Positions 26,895 to 35,462 of a stretch of 64,000 nucleotides of DNA are shown piece after piece. The position numbers and the translations under genes are program-made. Source of the stretch: Bacteroidota bacterium (GTDB taxonomy: Bacteria > Bacteroidota > Bacteroidia > AKYH767-A > 2013-40CM-41-45). Where the stretch lies: assembly GCA_016720655.1 (NCBI GenBank), contig JADKKE010000007.1, forward strand, positions 236,780-300,779. The letters run 5' to 3'. The notes beneath the pieces were generated by a model. It saw only the letters and a list, made by a program, of their open reading frames with translations, was not told the DNA's origin and searched no databases. Within the stretch, counting starts at the first letter, position 1. Every line of letters begins with the position of its first letter.

Positions 26895-27836
26895 TTAGAA
26901 TTTATATCCAACTCCAACACCGATTACTTCTTTAAATTGAGTTCTGGCAATGGTGTTTGCATCGTAAATCAATTGAGTCAGAACAGACGCTGTCATGAAT
27001 TTGTTGACTTTCATGAGTAAACCAACCTCCCAGTTGACATCAATGTTTTTTACATTATCCTTATCCTTATCAGTATAGTTATTAAATAATTCCAGTTTTG
27101 ATGCCAATGTTACATTCGTAAAAATATCTTTCTTGAATTTGAAGTTTACATAAGCTCCAAACTCGGTGCGTGATTTTTTACCATTTGTAATCACATTTCC
27201 ACTCGTGTCAAATAAAGCTGGATCTACACCATACGCTCCGATATTGGCAAGATCCTGGTCGTTCACAAATGTGATTTTACCTGTAGCAGGAGAGAAGAAC
27301 ATTTCAAAATACTCAACAGGCTTGTAATTCACACCCAAGGCGAGTGTGACATAACCCGGAGCCATGAAATGAGAGATGACAATGGAATCATTTGGATACG
27401 CATATCCATCAGCAAACTGACTTTTGAAATTGAGCAATGCACTGTAAAACCATTTACTGTCACCGATTCGATAACCGAACTTTGAGGTAAGATCGATCTG
27501 GTCATCACTTTTACGAAGCGGAGCACTCCCGGTTTGCAACATTGCATAGGCCAGAGTAAGACTATTGTCCCATTGTGTTTTACCTTTTGCATAATTCGCA
27601 AAAAAGATTGCATTGGCACCCACTGCAATGGAATTCTCACCGCCCTGAGCCCAATTGTTCAGGCTCACCTGCGAGAAATTAATCCCAAGAAAACCACCGG
27701 ACTTCCAGGACGTATCTGTCTTCGCACCGGTTAATGTATCGCTGGAAATTCCCGCGATTTTGTCAACATTGGCCGCTTGACCAAAGGAATAACCTGAAAT
27801 AAAAATTAAGATTGCAAGTACTGGTAATTTTTTCAT
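26895..27836 (-). CDS. DUF3078 outer-membrane protein
   Basis: A 313-aa exported beta-rich protein. The signal peptide ends at YSFGQ. The mature part starts with the WKSGGFLGINFSQVSLNNWAQGGENS motif (abridged: GINFSQVSLNNWAQGG) that defines DUF3078, and the C terminus ends in an aromatic residue (GVGYKF) as expected for an outer-membrane barrel. The family is common in Bacteroidota; its role is unknown. It is monocistronic, ending in a strong terminator. Confidence 0.9.
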   Translation of the reverse strand: MKKLPVLAILIFISGYSFGQAANVDKIAGISSDTLTGAKTDTSWKSGGFLGINFSQVSLNNWAQGGENSIAVGANAIFFANYAKGKTQWDNSLTLAYAMLQTGSAPLRKSDDQIDLTSKFGYRIGDSKWFYSALLNFKSQFADGYAYPNDSIVISHFMAPGYVTLALGVNYKPVEYFEMFFSPATGKITFVNDQDLANIGAYGVDPALFDTSGNVITNGKKSRTEFGAYVNFKFKKDIFTNVTLASKLELFNNYTDKDKDNVKNIDVNWEVGLLMKVNKFMTASVLTQLIYDANTIARTQFKEVIGVGVGYKF

Positions 27837-27887
27837 ATGTTTTTTTTTCTTATTGATTACTAAATGAGTTGTCCGAAAAAAATCGTT

Positions 27888-28301
27888 TTATTTTTTCAAT
27901 AAATCTCTGATTTCAGTGAGCAGAATTTCTTCTTTGGAAGGGGCAGGGGGTGCGGCAGGTGCAGCTTCCTGTTTTTCACGCATACGATTTACAGCTTTTA
28001 CAACCATGAAAATTGCAAATGCAACAATCATAAACTCGAGAAGGATCTGGAGAAAACTTCCCATGTTCAAGGTAACAGCAGGGATTTGTTTGCCTGCAGC
28101 ATCCATGGAAGCTTCTTTAATTTTGATTTTTATATCCGTAAAGTTGACTCCGCTAATCAGCATTCCAATCGGAGGCATGATAATGTCATTCACAAGGGAA
28201 TTGACTATTTTTCCAAATGCCCCGCCAATTACAACACCAACGGCGAGGTCAACTACATTTCCTTTATTGATAAAATCCTTGAATTCAGAAGCTAGTCCCA
28301 T
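27888..28301 (-). CDS. mscL: Large-conductance mechanosensitive channel MscL
   Basis: A 137-aa membrane channel that opens under high membrane tension to release solutes. The signature GNVVDLAVGVVIGGAFGKIV (abridged) on helix 1, helix 2 near LLEFMIVAFAIFMVV, and the C-terminal helical bundle after a Pro/Ala-rich hinge are all present. Length is normal. It lies alone, 51 bases from the DUF3078 gene on the same strand; no terminator is seen between them. Confidence 0.97.
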   Translation of the reverse strand: MGLASEFKDFINKGNVVDLAVGVVIGGAFGKIVNSLVNDIIMPPIGMLISGVNFTDIKIKIKEASMDAAGKQIPAVTLNMGSFLQILLEFMIVAFAIFMVVKAVNRMREKQEAAPAAPPAPSKEEILLTEIRDLLKK

Positions 28302-28500
28302 ATTTTAATGTTTATTTTTTTCGCAAAGGAAGTTAAAATCCGGAATAAAAAAATGTCGTGAATCATTGACTGTCTTCCAAAATGAATTTAATATAGACGA
28401 TTTAGAATGCCTTATTATCTTCTATCAGAAAATCAGTGAATTATGCTATTCATGACAAGGTTTATGAGGCAAAGCGGTAAAAAATTCCGACTTTCGCGCC

Positions 28501-30426
28501 GTGTTATCATTAAACAATATAAGTTTTGAATTCGGTGGCAGATATTTGTACCGCGACGCTACCTGGCAGATCAATCCGGGTGAGAAAATTGGACTTGTCG
28601 GATTAAACGGAACAGGAAAGTCAACTTTGCTTCGTATTATCAATGGTGAATTTCAACTTGAAAAAGGGGAAGTTTCTAAATTGAGAAATATGACATTGGG
28701 GTTCCTCAATCAGGATCTCCTGAGTTATTCCAGCAGTGATACAATCCTTGAGGTTGCAATGCAGGCATTTGCTGAACCGCTTCGCCTTGAAAAAGAAATT
28801 CATGCCTTGCTTGAAAAAATGGAGCATGATCATTCTGAAGCAATCTTACATGAGCTTCATGATAAGCAAGTTGCATACGAAGCTGCGGATGGATACAATA
28901 TTCAGCACAAAGCTGAAGCACTTCTTGAAGGTCTTGGTTTTTCTACTCCTGATCTCAATCGATCCTTGGATCAGTTTTCAGGTGGTTGGAGAATGCGTGT
29001 GATGCTTGCCAAGATGATGTTGCAGCAACCTGATCTTTTATTATTGGATGAACCTACCAACCACCTGGATCTTCCTTCTATTCAATGGGTGGAGAGATAT
29101 CTTCAGGATTACAGAGGAGCAGTTGTAGTGGTTTCCCATGACAGGTATTTCCTAGACAAGGTTGCTACCAAAACAGCGGAAATAGCCAATCAAAAAATCA
29201 CATTATACAACGGGAACTATTCTTTTTACCTGGAAGAAAAAGTTGGTAGAGAAGAATTGCAACGTTCCCAGTTCAAGAATCAACAACAGTACATTAAGGA
29301 ACAGGAAAAGCTGATTGACAGGTTTCGTGCGAAAGCATCCAAAGCCAAAATGGCTCAGTCGAGAATGAAAATGCTCGATAAAATGGATAAGATTGAAGAT
29401 GTTGAAAGCGGAACCCCTGATATCAATATACGTTTTGTCGTTGACCGTCAGCCTGGAAAAGTAATCTCCCATTTGCATATTCATAAAAAAGCATATGGTG
29501 ACCTGAAGATTCTTGAAAATACGGAAACAAAAATCAGCAGGGGGGATAAGATTGCATTGATCGGAGCAAATGGACGGGGGAAATCGACACTCCTGAGAAT
29601 GATTAACGGGAGTGAACCCTTTGAAGGGAAAACAGAAAATGTACACCAGGTCATCCCTGCTTTTTATGCCCAGCATCAGTTGGAAGCTTTGAATCTTGGA
29701 AATGACCTCATCACTGAACTTGCTCATTTTGCTCCTGATAAAAAGGATGTGGAACTGAGAACAGTGTTGGGAGCCTTTCTTTTTACAGGTGATGATGTAT
29801 TTAAAAAAATCAAGGTGCTTTCCGGTGGAGAAAAATCCAGGGTAGCATTGGCAAAAACAATGCTGAGTAAGGCTAATTTTCTAATCCTTGATGAGCCTAC
29901 CAATCACCTGGATATGCAATCGGTGGCGATCCTTATAAGTGTGCTGCAGGAATATGAAGGCAGCTTCATCATTGTTTCTCACGATCGGTATTTTCTCTCT
30001 GCAGTCGCCAATAAAATATGGTGGATCGAAGATTATCAGGTAAAAGAATATCCCGGAGATTATGAGGAATATGAATATTCCAGGAGTCAGCAGAAAGCTG
30101 CCGATCAGGCGGTACAGAAAGCTGCCGTAGCGAAGGCAAAAGCCAAAAAAGCAGAGGTTGTAGAACAGAAAAAAAAAGACCCTTCTGAGGAAGAAAAGAA
30201 GAAAAAAAAGAAATTAGGTAATAAGGTACAGCAACTTGAAGAACAGCTAAGTAAACTTAAGCAAGAAAGGGAAGCCTTGGAGAAACATTTGTCGAAACCC
30301 GAAGTATACGGGGATCCAAAGACATTCCAGGAAAACCTCCAAAAGTTCAATGAATTGGAGGAAAAAATGAAGCTTGTCAATTCTGATTGGGAGAAGTCCT
30401 TTGAGGAGTTGTCAGGAATGGAATAA
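28501..30426 (+). CDS. ABC-F family ATPase (Uup/EttA-like)
   Basis: A 641-aa soluble ATPase with two ABC domains and no membrane helices, so it is an ABC-F translation or ribosome-associated factor. Walker A motifs are GLNGTGKS (34-41) and GANGRGKS; signature motifs FSGGWRMRV and LSGGEKSRV; Walker B LLLLDEPTNHLD and FLILDEPTNHLD. The inter-domain linker and a Lys/Glu-rich C-terminal coiled coil point to the Uup subgroup. The start codon is GTG at 28501; no ATG nearby keeps the first strand. Residues 540-570 are low-complexity Lys/Glu. The antisense reading frames over this gene are coincidental. Confidence 0.93.
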   Translation: MLSLNNISFEFGGRYLYRDATWQINPGEKIGLVGLNGTGKSTLLRIINGEFQLEKGEVSKLRNMTLGFLNQDLLSYSSSDTILEVAMQAFAEPLRLEKEIHALLEKMEHDHSEAILHELHDKQVAYEAADGYNIQHKAEALLEGLGFSTPDLNRSLDQFSGGWRMRVMLAKMMLQQPDLLLLDEPTNHLDLPSIQWVERYLQDYRGAVVVVSHDRYFLDKVATKTAEIANQKITLYNGNYSFYLEEKVGREELQRSQFKNQQQYIKEQEKLIDRFRAKASKAKMAQSRMKMLDKMDKIEDVESGTPDINIRFVVDRQPGKVISHLHIHKKAYGDLKILENTETKISRGDKIALIGANGRGKSTLLRMINGSEPFEGKTENVHQVIPAFYAQHQLEALNLGNDLITELAHFAPDKKDVELRTVLGAFLFTGDDVFKKIKVLSGGEKSRVALAKTMLSKANFLILDEPTNHLDMQSVAILISVLQEYEGSFIIVSHDRYFLSAVANKIWWIEDYQVKEYPGDYEEYEYSRSQQKAADQAVQKAAVAKAKAKKAEVVEQKKKDPSEEEKKKKKKLGNKVQQLEEQLSKLKQEREALEKHLSKPEVYGDPKTFQENLQKFNELEEKMKLVNSDWEKSFEELSGME

Positions 30427-30447
30427 ACCCTTATATTGCTACATCTT

Positions 30448-30621
30448 ATGGTTCTCGCTAACCGTCCCTTAACTACTTATTTAACCGGTAAACCGGCAAA
30501 TCGTCGTATTCTGCGCAATACACGATGGGCTGCTTTTATTGAACTTGTCATCTTCTTCACTGTGCTACTTTTCGTTTTTACCCGTTTTCTTTCACATAAG
30601 CAATTCTCACCTTTTTCCTGA
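30448..30621 (+). CDS. Small membrane protein
   Basis: A 57-aa reading frame starting at ATG 30448, 21 bases after the ABC-F stop. It has a basic N-terminal half, one hydrophobic stretch (FIELVIFFTVLLFVF, about residues 30-44) and a short tail. The position between ABC-F and apaG and the membrane segment make it plausible as a small protein, but there are no known relatives I can name. It could also be chance. Confidence 0.35.
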   Translation: MVLANRPLTTYLTGKPANRRILRNTRWAAFIELVIFFTVLLFVFTRFLSHKQFSPFS

Positions 30622-30649
30622 TTTTTTGTTTAAAAAATGCACCTCTGGG

Positions 30650-30657
30650 TATTTTTG
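30650..30657 (+). promoter_or_regulatory. Candidate promoter -7 box for apaG
   Basis: TATTTTTG matches TAnnTTTG; 128 bases before the apaG start. Confidence 0.45.
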
Positions 30658-30785
30658 CAAGCTCGATTTATTGCTTAACCCCTGAAATCAGACGTTCACC
30701 AGTATCTTGATTTCTTTCATCAAAATATTTTTTGATTTAGATCTTGCTTTAATACATTTGATATATCAAAGCAATTTTAATTCAC

Positions 30786-31172
30786 ATGATCACGCAAGTA
30801 ACCTCAGGAGTGAAGATAAGTGTAGAAACCTTCTACCGCCCCGATCAGAGTAATCCGGTGATGGGACAGCATGTATTTGCCTACCGTATCACAATTACAA
30901 ATAACAGCGATTATTCTGTTCAACTGAAAAGGCGTCATTGGTTTATCATCGACTCTTCTGCAACCAACCGTGAAGTAGAAGGTGAGGGCGTAATCGGTGA
31001 ATCTCCGATTATCAGAACAGGAGAAAGTTACCAATATGTGTCCGGGTGCAACCTGGATTCGGAAGTAGGTAAGATGTACGGTACTTACCTCATGGAGCGA
31101 CTAATTGATAAGAAGCAATTCTATGTTCGGATTCCCGAATTTCAATTGGTCGTTCCATACAAGCTCAACTAA
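30786..31172 (+). CDS. apaG: ApaG domain protein
   Basis: A 128-aa fibronectin type III-like protein, historically linked to Co2+ resistance and diadenosine tetraphosphate metabolism. The family motif QLKRRHWFI, the conserved GEGVIGESPII stretch and the MxGxYLME-like motif MYGTYLMERL are visible. The length is normal. A rho-independent terminator follows within about 20 bases, and a TAnnTTTG box lies upstream, so it is a single-gene unit. The precise role is still unresolved for this family. Confidence 0.93.
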   Translation: MITQVTSGVKISVETFYRPDQSNPVMGQHVFAYRITITNNSDYSVQLKRRHWFIIDSSATNREVEGEGVIGESPIIRTGESYQYVSGCNLDSEVGKMYGTYLMERLIDKKQFYVRIPEFQLVVPYKLN

Positions 31173-31193
31173 CATCAACAGTTCATACATGAG

Positions 31194-31231
31194 AGCCCCT
31201 GTCTGCCATAGTACAGGGGCTTTCTTTTTTT
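31194..31231 (+). terminator. Terminator after apaG
   Basis: AGCCCCTGT / ACAGGGGCT stem, ten-base loop, followed by TTC and a T-run. Confidence 0.9.
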
Positions 31232-31282
31232 ACGAACTTTAGAGTCTCATCGGTCGCGGTTAATTTGTACCGGTACTTCTCT

Positions 31283-31786
31283 ATGTTTTCAAAAAATTTA
31301 GAACGAATGATTCAGTTGGCAGAAGAAACATTCTCTGTCCGTACGGATCCGAATCAACTGGATGTGACAGAGGCAGTCATTGAGAAATTACGTGAGATTC
31401 ATCCTGCAACCTTATCCGAACACACCGTTGATGACGGTCCGGTGGTTTGGATTCTTTTAATTCCAAGCAGCACAGAAACGATGCATCGTTTTTTAAATGA
31501 AGAAATTTCTGAACGAGAGTTGCTGAATGAGGTCATCCCTGGACAAGTGTACGATTCGATTTACCTTTGTTCTGCTCTTGTCTTGCCTGAGTTTCGGAAA
31601 AAAGGTCTGGCCATGCAACTTACTCTTGAAGCGATAGAGAAAATTCAATTGCAACATCCAATTGGAGCACTGTATGTCTGGCCTTTTAGTAGGGAAGGTT
31701 TTGCCCTTGCTGCACGTATAGCGAATGAAGTAAAAGTGCCATTATTCGCAAGGTCTTCTGAAATGAATTTCAAAGAGGAATTTTAA
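31283..31786 (+). CDS. GNAT-like acetyltransferase
   Basis: About 167 aa. The central segment SIYLCSALVLPEFRKKGLAMQLT has the beta-strand plus R-x-x-G-x-A loop of motif A in GNAT enzymes, and it is preceded by a predicted strand VVWILLIPSS. The acceptor is not known. I start at 31283 (MFSKNLERM); an upstream Met at 31265 has no support. The gene stands alone between two terminator or promoter regions. Confidence 0.6.
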   Translation: MFSKNLERMIQLAEETFSVRTDPNQLDVTEAVIEKLREIHPATLSEHTVDDGPVVWILLIPSSTETMHRFLNEEISERELLNEVIPGQVYDSIYLCSALVLPEFRKKGLAMQLTLEAIEKIQLQHPIGALYVWPFSREGFALAARIANEVKVPLFARSSEMNFKEEF

Positions 31787-32019
31787 ACTTTTTTTCAGCT
31801 TTTAGCAGGATTCGACTCTTAGGAGCCTAGAATCCGGTTTAGTAAGATTTTGATCCACCTTGTTCATAATTAATCAGGTGGAAATGGACATGTTCATTCG
31901 GATTCCAATTTTCTTTTAGCATTTTAGCAGAGGATCAAAAAACGATATGCATCGGTTTTCAACACAATTAAACCCTTTGTGTATTTCAAAGTCAGAAGAT
32001 CTTTACCTAAAGCCCTGCC

Positions 32020-33720
32020 ATGGATCGTCGTCAATTTCTTTCCTTAGAAAAGCCACCTGTAAAGTTAAAGCAGGATTTCAGCCATGTTGCCCGCACACAA
32101 TCGGGAATTAATCCTTACTCAGGATCATGGACAATTAATGAAACCAGGCATTTATTGAAGCGAACAATGTTCGGCGCCAGCCGGGATGATGTCAATTACT
32201 TCCTGGCACGGGGAATGCATAATTCTGTTTCTGAATTATTGGAGCTCATCAATCACCCGAGCTATACGCCTCCTTCTCCGCCTGTCAATAATTACAGCAA
32301 TCTCATCACGGATCCAAATTGCGCAGCAGGTTTGCCCTGGCCGGGAACAGCGGATACCAATAATGGTACTGTGTATACCTATAGTTCACGCAAACGAAGC
32401 ATGAAATCCTGGTGGACCGCTCAGATGTTAAATCAACCGAGAAGTCTGAGAGAGAAAATGGTTTTGTTCTGGAGCAATCATTTTGTTATCGAATTTGACA
32501 CAGTCTCTGTTTCTACATACATCTATAAATACAATGAGCTTCTCCGTTTGTATGCATTGGGGAATTTCAAAGAATTTGTCAAGCAAATCACTTTAAACAG
32601 TGCGATGCTAAAATATTTGAACGGAGAGAAAAATACCGCCACTGCACCGAACGAAAATTATGGCAGGGAATTACAGGAGTTGTTTACCATAGGAAAAGAC
32701 GCTACCGGTAATCCACCCTATACGGAAGATGATGTAAAAGCAGCAGCACGTGTGCTCACCGGCTGGAGAAATGATCTTGTTGCCGGTACGACTTCTGCGA
32801 ATGGGTTCAATTCCTATTTTGATCCTGCCAAACACGACACAGCGGATAAACAATTTTCAGCATTTTATAATTATACTCAGATCAACGGACTAAGTGGGAC
32901 AGGGGCAGTTTCTGAACTGGATGATTTGTTGAATATGATTTTCGCGAAAGACGAAGTGTCTCTTTTCATTTGCAGAAAATTGTACCGGTATTTTGTTTAC
33001 TACGAAATTGATGCAGCGACCGAACAAAATGTGATTGTCCCATTGGCAGCAGTTTTCAGATCCAATAATTATGAAATTGTTCCGGTATTGGATGTTTTGT
33101 TTCGAAGTGAACATTTTTTCGATGTGCTGAATCAGGGATGCCTTATTAAAAATCCAATTGATTTTTCTGTCGGTTTCTGCAGGGAATTTAATGTTGTGTT
33201 CCCGGATTCTTCGAATTTGTCCGGACAATATGGTTGTTGGGATAAAGTTCGATCAGCGGCATCCGGAATGCAGCAGGACGTAGGAGATCCACCCAATGTA
33301 GCCGGATGGATACCGTACTATCAGGAACCGTCGTATCATGAGATCTGGATCAATTCGGACACTTTGCCGAAAAGAAATCAATATACCGACAGGATGGCTT
33401 CTTATGGTTACACAAACTATGGTGGAACAATTCTGTTTGATGTCGTAGCCTACACAGAAACACTTACCAATGCTTCGGATCCGCTCACTTTAATTGAGGA
33501 AGTTCTTGCCCTCCATTATTGTATCGATGTTTCTCAAAATCTCCGGAATTATCTTTTGTCAATTTTACTCTCCGGGCAAACTTCCAATTCGTATTGGTCA
33601 GATGCCTGGGATGATTATATCTCTGACCCAACGAATACTTCGTATTACAATATTGTCAAAACAAGATTGAGACAATTCTATTCGTATCTCATGGATCTTT
33701 CGGAATACCAACTCAGCTAA
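32020..33720 (+). CDS. DUF1800 domain protein
   Basis: A 566-aa protein of the DUF1800 family, almost always encoded next to DUF1501 proteins in Bacteroidota and Planctomycetota. The N terminus MDRRQFLSL looks like a twin-arginine-type motif, though no long hydrophobic segment follows, so export is uncertain. Family blocks seen: ETRHLLKRTMFGASRDD, SLREKMVLFWSNHF, YGRELQELFTIGKD and DPPNVAGW. A DUF1501 gene starts ten bases downstream, making a two-gene operon. The biochemical role is unknown; it has been suggested to act on surface polysaccharides, which I do not treat as shown. Confidence 0.92.
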   Translation: MDRRQFLSLEKPPVKLKQDFSHVARTQSGINPYSGSWTINETRHLLKRTMFGASRDDVNYFLARGMHNSVSELLELINHPSYTPPSPPVNNYSNLITDPNCAAGLPWPGTADTNNGTVYTYSSRKRSMKSWWTAQMLNQPRSLREKMVLFWSNHFVIEFDTVSVSTYIYKYNELLRLYALGNFKEFVKQITLNSAMLKYLNGEKNTATAPNENYGRELQELFTIGKDATGNPPYTEDDVKAAARVLTGWRNDLVAGTTSANGFNSYFDPAKHDTADKQFSAFYNYTQINGLSGTGAVSELDDLLNMIFAKDEVSLFICRKLYRYFVYYEIDAATEQNVIVPLAAVFRSNNYEIVPVLDVLFRSEHFFDVLNQGCLIKNPIDFSVGFCREFNVVFPDSSNLSGQYGCWDKVRSAASGMQQDVGDPPNVAGWIPYYQEPSYHEIWINSDTLPKRNQYTDRMASYGYTNYGGTILFDVVAYTETLTNASDPLTLIEEVLALHYCIDVSQNLRNYLLSILLSGQTSNSYWSDAWDDYISDPTNTSYYNIVKTRLRQFYSYLMDLSEYQLS

Positions 33721-33730
33721 GCCATCAACA

Positions 33731-35320
33731 ATGAAAAGAAGAAACTTCTTACGAACAGCAATACCTGCGACGATACTTCCGAGTTTGTTGAATGGATTTT
33801 CATTCAAAGCATACGCCGGATCACCTCTTATGCAGGCCCTCACTGCATCCACTGTTACGGATCATGTATTGGTTTTAATTCAGTTGAACGGTGGGAATGA
33901 TGGGATAAATACTGTGATTCCTCTGGATCAATATGCCAATCTCGCATTGGCCCGACAAAATATTTTGATTCCGGATACTCAGGTGCTACCACTATCAGGA
34001 GTCACAGGAACTGGATTGCATCCATCAATGAATGGAATGCGTGATTTATTTGACAATGGAAAATTATCTATCATTCAGGGAGTGGGATACCCATCTCCCA
34101 ACTTCTCCCATTTCCGTGCTACCGATATCTGGCTGAGTGGATCCGATGCAAATCAGGTGCTATCATCAGGCTGGGCCGGAAGATATCTGAATTACGAATA
34201 TCCCAATTTCCCGACAGGCTATCCGAATGCAACGATGCCGGATCCATTGGCTCTTCAAATAGGTTCCACAGTATCATTGGCTTTGCAAGGTCCGGGAGGT
34301 AGTTTGGGAATGGCAATTTCTGATCCAACATCATTTTACAATCTCATCAATGGAATTCAGGATCCGGCACCGAACACTCCAGCCGGTCATGAGCTCACAT
34401 ATATCCGTAGTGTTTCCCAGCAATCCCAGCAATATGCCACTGTGATTATGGCGGCAGCAAACAGCATTACTCAGCAATCTTCTTCATACCCGGCAGATGG
34501 TGTTAATTCTCTTGCTGATCAGTTAAAAATTGTTGCACGGCTAATTGCAGGCGGACTGAAAACAAAAGTTTACATGGTGAATCTTTCAGGTTTTGATACA
34601 CATTCAGCACAGGTGGATTCTTCAAATGTATTGACAGGAACTCATGCTGATTTACTGGATAAAGTTTCTGTCGCGATCAAAGCCTTCATGGACGATCTCA
34701 CATTCCTGAATGTAGATGACAGAGTTACAGGAATGACATTTTCGGAGTTTGGAAGACGAATTAAATCAAATTCAAGCGAAGGAACCGATCATGGAGCTGC
34801 TGCTCCGATGTTTGTATTTGGGAAGAAAGTTCAGGGTGGAATTATTGGAACGAATCCTTCTATTCCTTCTGTAATTAGTTCGAGTGATAATATCCCGATG
34901 CAATACGATTTTCGGTCAGTGTATGCATCGCTTTTACAAGATTGGTTCTGCGTTCCTCCAGGGGATCTTAACTCAATTCTGCTCAACAACTATCAAACCT
35001 TGCCTATTGTACAGCAATCCGCCTGTTCAGGCATAGGGATTCATGAGCTCAATCAGGCAGCCGGTGAGAATTTGATTTCAAATTATCCCAATCCTTTTGT
35101 TGACAGCACTTACATTAATTTTAAAACGAATGGTGGTCATACACTCATTCAGATTTTTGATGGTGAAGGTCACCTCATTGGAACTCCGATGGACGGGGAA
35201 TACACAGCAGGGACCTATAAGACATGGTTTGAGAATCAGAATTATGCACCTGGAATTTATTATGCTCGTTTGCAAAATGGTGCGCTGCAACAGGTAAGGA
35301 ATATGTTGATTGCTCAATAG
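33731..35320 (+). CDS. DUF1501 protein with T9SS sorting domain
   Basis: A 529-aa exported protein. The N-terminal KRRNFLRT followed by a hydrophobic stretch fits a twin-arginine signal. The DUF1501 (alkaline-phosphatase-superfamily-like) core contains LIQLNGGNDGINTV, FSHFRATDIW and SGFDTHSAQ, the metal-site-like segments. The last 80 residues form a T9SS sorting domain (YPNPFVDSTYINF to the end), so it is released or anchored at the cell surface. It pairs with the DUF1800 gene. The combination of a Tat-like signal with a T9SS domain implies export as a folded protein followed by outer-membrane transport; this is inference. Confidence 0.92.
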   Translation: MKRRNFLRTAIPATILPSLLNGFSFKAYAGSPLMQALTASTVTDHVLVLIQLNGGNDGINTVIPLDQYANLALARQNILIPDTQVLPLSGVTGTGLHPSMNGMRDLFDNGKLSIIQGVGYPSPNFSHFRATDIWLSGSDANQVLSSGWAGRYLNYEYPNFPTGYPNATMPDPLALQIGSTVSLALQGPGGSLGMAISDPTSFYNLINGIQDPAPNTPAGHELTYIRSVSQQSQQYATVIMAAANSITQQSSSYPADGVNSLADQLKIVARLIAGGLKTKVYMVNLSGFDTHSAQVDSSNVLTGTHADLLDKVSVAIKAFMDDLTFLNVDDRVTGMTFSEFGRRIKSNSSEGTDHGAAAPMFVFGKKVQGGIIGTNPSIPSVISSSDNIPMQYDFRSVYASLLQDWFCVPPGDLNSILLNNYQTLPIVQQSACSGIGIHELNQAAGENLISNYPNPFVDSTYINFKTNGGHTLIQIFDGEGHLIGTPMDGEYTAGTYKTWFENQNYAPGIYYARLQNGALQQVRNMLIAQ

Positions 35321-35462
35321 AAATTGAAGCAAAATCAATCGTTCAGATTTGTTTTCTATTCTCCGAATAGTTTGGACTTATTCCTGATCTGTAAGGATTG
35401 CATTTGAATTCCTGAAATTCACTTTGATTTTGTTGTAATTTCATTGCTTATCCGGAAAGCAA

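Noticed and set aside
29203..29727. Antisense 174-codon frame inside the ABC-F gene
   Set aside because: It lies opposite conserved ABC-F motifs and shows no domain; it is a shadow of codon bias.
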